Positions 26,103 through 34,381 of a stretch of 64,000 bases of DNA are shown here, piece after piece. The position numbers and the translations under genes were made by a program. The stretch is from contig CAXXNY010000016.1 of the NCBI GenBank assembly GCA_963674805.2, positions 1 through 64,000 of the forward strand, written 5' to 3'. Below the pieces are notes generated by a model. That model was given only the letters and a program-made list of their open reading frames with translations. It searched no databases and was not told where the DNA came from. The stretch comes from CALMFG01 sp963674805 (GTDB taxonomy: Bacteria > Bacillota > Clostridia > Christensenellales > CALMFG01). The first letter of the stretch is position 1, and the number at the start of each line of letters is the position of its first letter.

Positions 26103-27155
26103 CTATACACCCATAGAAATTCCCAATGATTTGGCCTGCTGTAATACCTGTGAATCCTCTGGAACGTACTTCAGCTTTCCGGCGACCTTGCTTAACGGTA
26201 TTGAGACAATATCCGTTCCTTTCAGCGCAACCATATTGCCAAACTTTTTCTTGCTGACAAGCTGGCCTGCCATCGCACCGAATCTGGAGCACAACAGGCG
26301 GTCCGTCGGCGTCGGGTCTCCCCCTCTTTGAAAATGACCGGGCACGATCGCACGAACGTCCTGTTCAAGCCTGTCCGACAGCACTTCCGCCAGCTTATAG
26401 CCGGCAGATAAGCTGCATTTCTGCTCATCTTTATCCAGCACTTCTTCGTCCTTTGTCACAGCGCCTTCGGCAATCGCGATAATCGAAAAATGTTTTCCCT
26501 GGCTGTTGCGGTCTTCTATGGCTTGCAGCACATGTTCAAGGTCATAAGGGATTTCCGGAATTAAAATAACGTCCGCACCTCCCGCTATCCCCGCGCACAG
26601 TGTGATCCAACCGACCTTGTGGCCCATCAGCTCTATAACAAAAACCCGCCCGTGGGATGCTGCCGTTGTGTGGATTGCATCAATCACCTGAGTCGCTTTT
26701 TCCAAGGCACTGTCAAATCCAAACGTCAGATCGGTGCCATACACATCATTATCAATCGTCTTTGGAATAGTGACCACATTGACGCCGTTTTGGCTCAGCA
26801 GGTGTGCCGATTTATGGGTTCCGTTCCCGCCGATAATCACGAGTGCATCAAATCCGTGCTTTTTATAATTAGAAAGCATCATCTCTAGTTTATTGGTGTT
26901 GTTTTCGTTCATGGTTTGCATCTCTTTGAACGGCTGGCGCGATGTCCCCAGAATCGTTCCGCCTTGGCGCAGAATTCCGGAGAACTCCCAAATCTCCATT
27001 TTGCGCCATTCCCCGTCAATCAACCCCCTGTAACCGTCAAAAATGCCATACAGTTCAAGGTCCGGTATACAGGCAAAAAGCGATTTCGCGACACCCCGCA
27101 ATACTGCATTCAGTCCCTGACAGTCCCCGCCACTCGTTAACAATCCAACTTTCAT
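26103..27155 (-). CDS. pfkA: 6-phosphofructokinase (group III, probably ATP-dependent)
   Basis: A 350-residue phosphofructokinase that commits fructose-6-phosphate to glycolysis. Key segments are LLTSGGDCQGLNAVL, IIGGNGTHKSAHLL, VVTIPKTIDNDVYGTDLTFG and FVIELMGHKVGW. The glycine in GGNGT favours ATP, while the lysine in PKTIDND is typical of the PPi/mixed group, so it belongs with the G/K type known to use ATP. AGGAG precedes the ATG. It appears monocistronic. Fructose-6-phosphate from the polyol cluster at 48-64 kb would feed this enzyme. Confidence 0.9.
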   Translation of the reverse strand: MKVGLLTSGGDCQGLNAVLRGVAKSLFACIPDLELYGIFDGYRGLIDGEWRKMEIWEFSGILRQGGTILGTSRQPFKEMQTMNENNTNKLEMMLSNYKKHGFDALVIIGGNGTHKSAHLLSQNGVNVVTIPKTIDNDVYGTDLTFGFDSALEKATQVIDAIHTTAASHGRVFVIELMGHKVGWITLCAGIAGGADVILIPEIPYDLEHVLQAIEDRNSQGKHFSIIAIAEGAVTKDEEVLDKDEQKCSLSAGYKLAEVLSDRLEQDVRAIVPGHFQRGGDPTPTDRLLCSRFGAMAGQLVSKKKFGNMVALKGTDIVSIPLSKVAGKLKYVPEDSQVLQQAKSLGISMGV

Positions 27156-27483
27156 GATATATATTCTCCTAAATAAAAAATTGTTTGTAGTGGCTGTTTA
27201 GATAATCACTACATAGCTGAAAGTACATATCTATTGGTATGCCTTTCAGGATATTCTCTTTATGTGTTGAAGCGTATTTTTTAAGATCTGTGAAGGTGTT
27301 TAACAATATTATAGCATCTGTCATGGAGATTTGCCATTCCTTCAAATCGCCGCAAATACAACTTTTCGTTTTATAACGGAAACCATACGCAATCCCAGCG
27401 CAAAAAGCGCATGCGGCTTTGCCGATAATGTTCGCGCTGATGCAAAGTCACATAAACGCTGATCCATGCATTATCTATGTCGA
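27156..27483. other. Intergenic region upstream of the phosphofructokinase gene
   Basis: 328 bp without a convincing gene. TGTAGTG (27186-27192) and CACTACA (27207-27213) form an inverted repeat 31 bp upstream of the pfk start, a possible operator. At 27390-27425 GC-rich short hairpins (for example CGGCAAAGCCG on the minus strand) may end the upstream minus-strand transcript, but no U-tract follows. Confidence 0.4.
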
Positions 27484-28524
27484 TTATTGGGAAACCTGAA
27501 TTGTCTTTCCGGCGGCGTTTGATTCAAGGCAAGCAAAGACAACACGCATCGAACCAATCACCTCTTGTACATCCAATATGGCGGGCTTGTTTTTCAAAAT
27601 CCCGTCCACAAATGTATCAATCACCCCGGAGTTTAATTGTACATTATCATCATTTGACTGCATAGCATTCATTTCGAAATGGGCCTTGCTGCCGTCAATA
27701 TAAACCACATCCAATGGATAATCCGGATTAACATAGATTTTCATGATGCCTTTTTCACAATAGAAGACGGTGGCATTCGTATCCTCGCCGTAATAGGTCC
27801 AGCTTGTGGTGAGCGTACCGAATGCGCCGTTATCAAACGACAGTACCTGCACTGAATTGTCATCCACTTCAATCGGTGTTCCGTCCGGAAACTTTTTATC
27901 CAATGTTTTTAAATCTGCGTAAACCTGTACGCTCTCTCCGCCAATCAGATAACGCAGTATGTCAATTTTATGAATCCCGAGATCTCCCATCGACCCAAAG
28001 GCTGCCGCGCTCTTTTTAAAGAACCATGTGTCATTGCTTTTTGAAGCGCTCCAGGTCTCAGGGCCTTTATGCCCGTATATGCATGAAAATCCAATTATCC
28101 GCCCTAGCTCACCGGAGTCCAGTATCTGCTTAGCTTTCGTATGCACAGGCGTCAGCCGTTGGTTTTGGGCAATCATCAGGCGCTTTCCCGTTACTTTCGA
28201 TGCTTCCAGCATCGCTTCACAGTCAGCTATAGTCGTTGCCATCGGCTTTTCACATAAAACATGCTTTCCGGCTTTCAATGCACGGATGGTTAAATCCGCA
28301 TGATATGCGTTGGCTGTACACACACTCACCGCATCAATTTCAGGATCGTCGAACATCTCCTGTTCGCTTTGATATATTTTGCCGCCAAAATCCCTGACCA
28401 TATCCGCCGCACGTGAACCGGTCTGGCTGTAAAAACCTTTTATCTCCGTATTGGGGTTGTTTTTAAACTCTACAGCATGGCGTTTTCTCGCAATTGAACC
28501 GCAGCCAAGAATGCCGACTTTCAT
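27484..28524 (-). CDS. Gfo/Idh/MocA family oxidoreductase
   Basis: A 346-residue NAD(P)-dependent sugar or inositol dehydrogenase-like protein. The Rossmann fingerprint is VGILGCGSIARKRH at the N-terminus. The catalytic EKP motif is HVLCEKPMATTI near residue 95, and FGSMGDLGIHKIDILRYLIG contains the D-x-x-x-H active-site pair. Last gene of a run MFS-kinase-C_GCAxxG-lyxose isomerase-this, so it probably oxidises or reduces an intermediate of the same sugar. The substrate cannot be read from the sequence. Confidence 0.87.
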   Translation of the reverse strand: MKVGILGCGSIARKRHAVEFKNNPNTEIKGFYSQTGSRAADMVRDFGGKIYQSEQEMFDDPEIDAVSVCTANAYHADLTIRALKAGKHVLCEKPMATTIADCEAMLEASKVTGKRLMIAQNQRLTPVHTKAKQILDSGELGRIIGFSCIYGHKGPETWSASKSNDTWFFKKSAAAFGSMGDLGIHKIDILRYLIGGESVQVYADLKTLDKKFPDGTPIEVDDNSVQVLSFDNGAFGTLTTSWTYYGEDTNATVFYCEKGIMKIYVNPDYPLDVVYIDGSKAHFEMNAMQSNDDNVQLNSGVIDTFVDGILKNKPAILDVQEVIGSMRVVFACLESNAAGKTIQVSQ

Positions 28525-28580
28525 AACGTTCTCCCTTTCAATCTATGATAAATCCTAACAATAAAAAGATGCCAATATTC

Positions 28581-29267
28581 TTATTCTTTCTCCGCTTTCG
28601 GGTATTCGCCGCATAACAACCGATACGGGGGCTCATCTTCCTCTATTTTGGGGAAACGGCCCAGTTCTTCATAGAAGCGGTTATCACTTGTGTCATCATT
28701 GCACATTGACACTTCCCCGATCAATACAACCCCGGTACCTTTTTCTACGCTAAAATCATGGTATAGATTTGGGTAAATCGTGATGCTTTCTCCCGGTGTC
28801 AGCTTGATTTTCGTTCCTGCTGGAACCACATACTCGCGCCCGTCAGAATATATCGTCACATCGGTTGTATCAAACTGTTCATCTTTATTTGTGTTATAAA
28901 CCTGAATAAGCAGATTCCCGCCGCCGCGGTTGATGATGTCTTCCATCTTGCTCCAGTGAAAATGCATTGGCGAATATTGCTTTTCTTCTAACAGAATAAT
29001 TTTTTCTGCGTATGTTTTTTTATATTTATCATTATTCACGTTGCCGTTTCTGATGGTAATCAGTGAGAACCCGAGCTCATCAAACCGCTCTTCTCCGTAG
29101 TCGGTAATATCCCACCCCAGCATATTATCCCGAATCTCATCGTATTCGGCTCCCTTTGTCTGCCATTCTTCCGGGGTGAAATAACAAAAGGGGGGAAGCT
29201 GGTATCCGTACTTTTTCGCGACGCTTTCTAATCTTTTAATGGCCTGATTGATTCTTGAGCGTTTCAT
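28581..29267 (-). CDS. D-lyxose ketol-isomerase
   Basis: A 228-residue cupin isomerase of the D-lyxose/D-mannose type (interconverts D-lyxose and D-xylulose, or D-mannose and D-fructose). The metal ligands are visible as SPMHFHWSKMEDIINRGGG (His, His, Glu) and the later YPNLYHDF (His). The N-terminus MKRSRINQAIKRLE and the DITDYG segment are family marks. 44 bp downstream of the C_GCAxxG gene and 56 bp upstream of the Gfo/Idh gene, in the same direction. Together with the FucU mutarotase it suggests that an aldose is isomerised to a ketose in this cluster. Confidence 0.9.
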   Translation of the reverse strand: MKRSRINQAIKRLESVAKKYGYQLPPFCYFTPEEWQTKGAEYDEIRDNMLGWDITDYGEERFDELGFSLITIRNGNVNNDKYKKTYAEKIILLEEKQYSPMHFHWSKMEDIINRGGGNLLIQVYNTNKDEQFDTTDVTIYSDGREYVVPAGTKIKLTPGESITIYPNLYHDFSVEKGTGVVLIGEVSMCNDDTSDNRFYEELGRFPKIEEDEPPYRLLCGEYPKAEKE

Positions 29268-29311
29268 GGTGTTCCCTCCGTCATATTGTTAATATGAATA
29301 TCCTTTGACTG

Positions 29312-29830
29312 CTATTGCTTTTCTCTTAGAATAATATCCAGCGCAATTTCCGTCGCGCTCGTTATTGCCTTCCCGCAAATGGGTTTCTTGAGATTGTATT
29401 GATTCTTGTTTTCGTTATCATCGCTGCTGACAAATCCAATATCATCGGGCATGTCCCACTCAAACGAATCCAGTTCATTTTGCAGCATTTCACCGCAGAT
29501 AGTGGTCCCGATTATCGCTTTAAACCGATCGACAAATTCAATGGTTAATTCGCCCAATCTTTCATCAGCCTGCTTTTGCTCCTGATTCTTTTTCATCTGG
29601 TCAACGCCGAACGCCAAACCCAGCGCCGCACCAGCGGCAATCACCGCGCCGCACAGCTGTTCATGACGCATCCCGCCGCCAAGCGCAGCCATCACCTTCA
29701 GCGCCTCGCCTTCTTCCATATCCACATACGGTGCTAAGCTGCAAAGACATGCCTGAGAACAGTGGTTTCCCAAGCTCTTAACCTTCAACGCCTGACTGCA
29801 TGCATAATACTTCTTTTCTTTATTATCCAT
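29312..29830 (-). CDS. C_GCAxxG_C_C family protein
   Basis: A 172-residue member of the cysteine-rich C_GCAxxG_C_C family, a widespread anaerobe family of unknown function, probably redox related. It shows HCSQACLCSLAP, ALGGGMRHEQLCGAVIAAG and later conserved cysteines in GTTICGEML and KKPICGKAI. The family's GCA position is partly altered here. It is placed between a sugar kinase and D-lyxose isomerase, an unusual location. Whether it binds a metal or serves electron transfer cannot be told. Confidence 0.75.
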   Translation of the reverse strand: MDNKEKKYYACSQALKVKSLGNHCSQACLCSLAPYVDMEEGEALKVMAALGGGMRHEQLCGAVIAAGAALGLAFGVDQMKKNQEQKQADERLGELTIEFVDRFKAIIGTTICGEMLQNELDSFEWDMPDDIGFVSSDDNENKNQYNLKKPICGKAITSATEIALDIILREKQ

Positions 29831-29957
29831 CTTTTCTCCTTGGTTATACTGTCTTTCTTATATACTTTTGAAAAAGGCTCAGATATGCTTCGTTAAAACA
29901 ATCATCTGTACTGCTGCGCACTTGAATACTTATGCTTTTTCATCTCTGTCTTTTTTA

Positions 29958-31031
29958 TCATCGCTTAACCCGCGCGTTGCCTTCATATATGGCCCATACC
30001 ATGTCTTCATTTATGGGCTGTCCGTAATCGGTATTCAACGATGCCGCAAGCGCCCCCGATGCCCAGCCGAACTGTGTCCACTTGTCACTTTCCCAGCCTT
30101 TAAGAATGCCGTACAGGAATCCGCCGACAAAGCCGTCCCCGCCGCCGATGCGGTCATAGACGCCGATCTCCCGCGGCTCTTCAACATACCATCGGTCTTC
30201 GCATAATGTGACCGCGCCCCAGAGGTGTGTGTTGGCATTTACTACCTGACGCAAAGTCGTACCAAATACCGATGTATTCGGATAAACCGCTTTGACCCGG
30301 CTGATCATCTCTTTGAATCCATTTATTTTTTCTGAAAGTCCTTTGCCGCCTTCTTCCGGCCCTTTAATACTAAGCGCCAGCTGAAAGTCCTCTTCATTCC
30401 CAATCAGAATATCCGCGTAACCTGCAAGCTCCCTAAAAACTTTTCCCAGCTCCTGCTCGCGGTTTGACCAAAAGGAGGCCCTGTAGTTCAGGTCAAAACT
30501 AATCAGCGTTCCCGCCTTTTTTGCCGCCTTTGCGATCTCGATACAAAACCGGCCGGTTTCAGGTGATAATGCGGCGATTAATCCTGACATGTGGACGATT
30601 GCCGCGCCTTCTGTTTCAAATATCCGCTTTAAATTAAAATCTTTTGCGCTTAACGTTTTGCCCACTTCGCCCGCACGGTCATTTAAGACACGGGGGCCCC
30701 TTAGGCCATACCCGCTGTCAGCGATGTTAATCTGGTGTCGGTATCCCCAGGGTCCGCCCGGCGGCACTTCAACGCCCTCATACTCGATATTTCTTTTTCT
30801 CAATTCTCCCTTTATAAAGTAGGCAATTTCACTGTCTTTAACGAATGTGGTCAACAGTTTGACGCGCTCGCCGAGTGCGGCGGCTACATTGCCCACATTA
30901 CTCTCCGCGCTTGTGGATTGCATCATATAAAGATTACTGGTGTGCGTTGGCTGCCGGTCAGCGGGAGTGATACGCACCCCAATGCTTGTGGGTATGACAA
31001 GTGCATATTCATATTTTTTTCTGATTTGCAT
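29958..31031 (-). CDS. PfkB family sugar kinase, 2-keto-3-deoxygluconate kinase-like
   Basis: A 357-residue ribokinase-fold kinase. The sugar site includes SAESNVGNVAAALGERV. The ATP and catalytic motif reads DRIGGGDGFVGGFLYG, in which GGGD replaces the more common GAGD but keeps the base aspartate. Segments such as ISFDLNYRASFW and LIGNEEDFQLAL are typical of KDG kinases and related 2-ketose kinases. AAGGAG precedes the ATG. 78 bp downstream of the MFS gene. It probably phosphorylates the ketose or keto-acid made by its neighbours. Confidence 0.85.
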   Translation of the reverse strand: MQIRKKYEYALVIPTSIGVRITPADRQPTHTSNLYMMQSTSAESNVGNVAAALGERVKLLTTFVKDSEIAYFIKGELRKRNIEYEGVEVPPGGPWGYRHQINIADSGYGLRGPRVLNDRAGEVGKTLSAKDFNLKRIFETEGAAIVHMSGLIAALSPETGRFCIEIAKAAKKAGTLISFDLNYRASFWSNREQELGKVFRELAGYADILIGNEEDFQLALSIKGPEEGGKGLSEKINGFKEMISRVKAVYPNTSVFGTTLRQVVNANTHLWGAVTLCEDRWYVEEPREIGVYDRIGGGDGFVGGFLYGILKGWESDKWTQFGWASGALAASLNTDYGQPINEDMVWAIYEGNARVKR

Positions 31032-31109
31032 TTGATTTTACTCCTTATCCGCATTATGAACCAACAAGATTGTCTTTAACTACGCTTAACGTTATGGTGA
31101 TTTAAACTT

Positions 31110-32276
31110 TTACCGGCTTGCTTTGGTTTGCAATGTAATCCGTTCTGAAGCAATCAGCACCAGCACCAGCCCTGTTGCAATCAAAGCCGGGAATAAATTC
31201 ATATCCAGGCGATTCAGCGCTAATCCTATGGCTGGCGGCAGCAGCGCACTGCCGATATATGCCGACGCCATTTGGTATCCGATAATCGTCTGAGATGCCT
31301 GTTTGCCGAAGCGGTTCGGTGTTTCATGCAGCATGGATGGAAAAATGGGGGCCAGCCCAAGGCCGATAAATACAAACGGCAGGCCGGTCAGTTGTTGCCC
31401 CAAAGGAACAAACAGCAGAATGGTGCCCGCTATGGCCGCGATAATCCCGGCACGGATCATATCCGTGTTCTTGACTTTGATTGAAATAAACCCTGAAATG
31501 AACCGTCCCGCTGTTATACTGCCATAATACGCCGCAATCCACTTTGCCGCGATCTCCGCCGTCAGGCTTTTCGCAACCAGAAAACTCGCGCCCCAGAGTC
31601 CTATTGATATCTCAACAGCACAATAACATAAAAATGTAATCAAAGCAAAAAGCAGCCCTTTTGTTTTAAACAGCTGTACTTTCTTTGCCTGCGTATGGTT
31701 ATCGCTTCCCTGTGTGACTAACGCCTGATGTTTCCCCCACAGCGGCAGGCTGAATAACAATATGGCGGATAACGAAAGTTGTATAAATGCAACTGTACGG
31801 TAGCCGCCGCGCCAGGAGAGCGGTCCGTCCAAAGACAGCGCCATTAAAATCGGCCCAAGCGTTGCGCCGACACCCCAAAAGGAATGCAGCCAGTTCATGT
31901 GATGCGCCTTGAAGTGAAGGGCAACATAGTTGTTTAAGGCTGCGTCCACCGATCCTGCGCCTATTCCAAGCGGGATCGACAATAAAACCAGCCAGATAAA
32001 GCTCTGGGAGAAACTGAATCCGAGCAGCGCCAGACCTGTCATTAAGCACGATATAAAGGTGACTTTCCCCGTCCCTAAATGTTTAATGATCGTCCCGCTC
32101 ATCAGACTGGATACAACCGTCCCGCCAGTAATAATAAACGAAATAATGCCAGCCGAATCCAGCGCCAAACCCCATTCGGTATGCATAACCGGCCACGCCG
32201 TTCCGAGAAGCGCATCCGGAAGCCCCAGACTAATAAACGCAAAGTAAATGATTGCTAATAGTATAAATGTAATCAC
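31110..32276 (-). CDS. MFS transporter, FucP-like
   Basis: A 388-residue major facilitator with 12 predicted membrane segments, beginning ITFILLAIIYFAFISLGLPD. PLGIGAGSVDAALNNYVALH and MNWLHSFWGVGATLGPI resemble FucP-type and related sugar permeases. The start is a GTG at 32276 with a weak GACGGG site; no ATG lies close by. First gene of a five-gene run in the same direction, so likely the importer for the sugar handled by the following kinase and isomerase. The 257 bp upstream show no clear promoter, and read-through from the upstream ABC operon is possible. Confidence 0.82.
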   Translation of the reverse strand: MITFILLAIIYFAFISLGLPDALLGTAWPVMHTEWGLALDSAGIISFIITGGTVVSSLMSGTIIKHLGTGKVTFISCLMTGLALLGFSFSQSFIWLVLLSIPLGIGAGSVDAALNNYVALHFKAHHMNWLHSFWGVGATLGPILMALSLDGPLSWRGGYRTVAFIQLSLSAILLFSLPLWGKHQALVTQGSDNHTQAKKVQLFKTKGLLFALITFLCYCAVEISIGLWGASFLVAKSLTAEIAAKWIAAYYGSITAGRFISGFISIKVKNTDMIRAGIIAAIAGTILLFVPLGQQLTGLPFVFIGLGLAPIFPSMLHETPNRFGKQASQTIIGYQMASAYIGSALLPPAIGLALNRLDMNLFPALIATGLVLVLIASERITLQTKASR

Positions 32277-32533
32277 GTTTTACCCGTCATCTTTTCTGTA
32301 TTTTTAAAAAGTTACCGCTGCTTTTATTAATAACAAAGCGCACATGCTGTCTATATGAATATTCGCGGTTGATTGCCGATGAATAATCCGTTCTCATCGG
32401 TTCAAACACCAATCCGCTTTAATGATTCTTACAGTCCGGTTGTGCGCTAAATATTTGTTATCTTTTCTTCGCTTCATATCAATGTTTTATCATCTGTCCG
32501 TCCTTGCCTGATTGCCAGGAAAGGCTGATGCAA

Positions 32534-33031
32534 TTAAACCGAAATGGGTTCAACTTCTTCTCCGAGATATTCGGATATTGCATCAACAATGAGCTGATGA
32601 TCGAGATAATGTTCGAGTCCGGATACCATCACATATGCATACGGTATCTTCCCTTTCACAGCTACCGGCCAGCATCCGCCGCACGCAACATGGTTATCCG
32701 GTCTGCTTAAACAGTCCAGTTTAACGCCTTTGTACTCAACCTCCAGACAGCTGTGAAGCGTGCTCTTTTTTGTTATCTTGCCCACATTTGCCTTTCGGGC
32801 CATCCACATTTTATTGACCGTATTGGTGCCGGGCATTAAATGCGAAAAAACAACGTCATTGTCAATCTCTATTGAAACGGCCACCGGCAGGTGGTATTTC
32901 TCTTTTGCATAGCGGATAATGTTTAAACCGATATCCAGTGCCATACTGCTGTCAAACGAATCAAAAACCAGCGATTGCTCCTGCTTTTCTATGATAGGCA
33001 GCCATGCTTCTTTTGTCACAAATTTGCCCAA
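32534..33031 (-). CDS. UPF0303 / HbpS-like heme-degrading-domain protein
   Basis: About 165 residues matching the UPF0303 family: EKQEQSLVFDSFDSSMALDIG, VSIEIDNDVVFSHLMPGTN, WMARKANVGKI and VSGLEHYLDHQLIVDAI. The fold is shared with HbpS and GlcG proteins, which often sit in sugar or glycolate operons without known function. AGGAGG lies at the very end of the AroE-like gene, so the most likely start is the TTG at 33031; another in-frame TTG at 33052 precedes that site. The start is uncertain. Coupled to the AroE-like gene. Confidence 0.75.
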   Translation of the reverse strand: MGKFVTKEAWLPIIEKQEQSLVFDSFDSSMALDIGLNIIRYAKEKYHLPVAVSIEIDNDVVFSHLMPGTNTVNKMWMARKANVGKITKKSTLHSCLEVEYKGVKLDCLSRPDNHVACGGCWPVAVKGKIPYAYVMVSGLEHYLDHQLIVDAISEYLGEEVEPISV

Positions 33032-33032
33032 T

Positions 33033-33893
33033 TTACCGCATAGCCTCCTCAAACGCTTTCAGCATCACCGCTTTATCAGGCTTCATGCCGGTCCACATTT
33101 CAATATTAATCGCCGCCTGGTTGATCAGCATACCGGTTCCGGTGTTCCAGCGGGCGCCCTTTGCCTCTACCGCACGCAGAAACGGTGTCACTGCCGGATT
33201 AGGGATTACATCCTGTACAAACATTTCCGGCCGAATCGTATCCAAGTCAACATTAGGGATTTCATCAACGTTCGGATACAGCCCGATGGGTGTCGCGTTG
33301 ATCAAAATATCCGTATCCGCGGGTACTTTATAGGTTTCTTCCCATGAGACATAGCTGCTTTCGTTTGCAATGTCTTTGAGGACGGCCATGAGGCTGTCGC
33401 CTATCGCCCTGTCTTCGGGACGGTTTACAATTGTGATACTCCCTGCGCCTGCTAAGCTCAGCTCAACACTAATCGCACGCGCAGCGCCGCCCGCACCTAA
33501 GATCACGATTTTTTTATCTTTGGGGTTCACCTTGTTTTCGACTAAGGATTCCATAAAGCCTTTGCCGTCGGTGTTTTCCCCAAATAGCTTGCCGTCGGTG
33601 TTTACGATCATATTGACCGCACCGATCAGCGCAGCGCTTTCAGACAGTTCATCTAAATATTCCAGCACTTTAATTTTATGCGGCAATGTACAATTAATAC
33701 CGCGCATTTTAAATGCCTTTAAGCCTTCTATCGCTTTGCCCAAATCTTCGGGTTCAACATCAATCGTTAAAAAACGCCATAATGATAAGCCCAAATCCTT
33801 GAAAGCCGCATCCTGAATCACAACGCCGGGATTTTCGGCAACGGGATGCCCAAAAACGCCAACCAAACAATCCAGATAATTCTGTTCTTTCAT
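33033..33893 (-). CDS. Shikimate dehydrogenase-like protein, atypical substrate site
   Basis: A 286-residue AroE-fold oxidoreductase. The catalytic Lys-Asp pair is present (K73 in NCTLPHK, D109 in GENTDG), with N94 in GAVN and the NAD(P) loop LGAGGAARA at 132-140. The substrate-binding S-x-S near residue 20 of true shikimate dehydrogenases is replaced by ENPG (FGHPVAENPGVV), so shikimate is doubtful. It lies between a FucU mutarotase and UPF0303 genes, behind a sugar importer, which suggests a catabolic substrate. No aromatic-pathway gene is adjacent. Confidence 0.82.
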   Translation of the reverse strand: MKEQNYLDCLVGVFGHPVAENPGVVIQDAAFKDLGLSLWRFLTIDVEPEDLGKAIEGLKAFKMRGINCTLPHKIKVLEYLDELSESAALIGAVNMIVNTDGKLFGENTDGKGFMESLVENKVNPKDKKIVILGAGGAARAISVELSLAGAGSITIVNRPEDRAIGDSLMAVLKDIANESSYVSWEETYKVPADTDILINATPIGLYPNVDEIPNVDLDTIRPEMFVQDVIPNPAVTPFLRAVEAKGARWNTGTGMLINQAAINIEMWTGMKPDKAVMLKAFEEAMR

Positions 33894-33907
33894 CTTAACA
33901 AACCTTT

Positions 33908-34342
33908 CTACTCGACAACGCCTTTTTGGATAATGATGTTTGCATAAATAGCAGTTTCACCGGTTTGAACAATGCAAAAAGATTTCTCTGCCGCATCGTA
34001 AAAACTAAAGCGTTCCAAGTATTCAATCACCGCTTCCCCGCGCGGGTCTGCTGCTTCAATTTCGCGCTTGTATGTTTCCCAGATTGTCACCTCAACATCG
34101 CGGTCCGGTTTCATCAGTTTAATCGGCTTTTCGCAATAATCAAGCGGTATTACCGATAAAATAGCGTTCAGTAAATCTACCGTCCCGATACCGTCCATCC
34201 GAAGATAGGTGCAGTTCCCTCTATTGGCGCACGTCTTTCCCGGAAAGTTACCGTCTCCAAGCACAATCATATCCGCATGTCCCATCTCGCATAATACTGA
34301 CAAGAGTTTTGGCGACAATAACGCAGGAATATTCTTTAACAT
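33908..34342 (-). CDS. RbsD/FucU family sugar mutarotase, FucU-like
   Basis: A 144-residue cytoplasmic mutarotase that interconverts sugar anomers. It begins MLKNIPALLSPKLLSVLCEM followed by GHADMIVLGDGNFP, and ends with FYDAAEKSFCIVQTGETAIY and ANIIIQKGVV, closely following E. coli FucU (fucose mutarotase). It carries the catalytic His of the MGHAD motif and a YxN-type end. AGGAG precedes the ATG. It follows the second CUT2 importer operon by 39 bp, typical of mutarotases that act on freshly imported aldoses. Confidence 0.88.
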   Translation of the reverse strand: MLKNIPALLSPKLLSVLCEMGHADMIVLGDGNFPGKTCANRGNCTYLRMDGIGTVDLLNAILSVIPLDYCEKPIKLMKPDRDVEVTIWETYKREIEAADPRGEAVIEYLERFSFYDAAEKSFCIVQTGETAIYANIIIQKGVVE

Positions 34343-34381
34343 GTACTCATTCTCCTATCGCTGTGACGAGATATCTTCCCG

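Noticed and set aside
33033..33893. Housekeeping shikimate dehydrogenase aroE
   Set aside because: The shikimate-binding S-x-S is replaced by ENPG and the neighbours are sugar genes, so the housekeeping assignment was not made.
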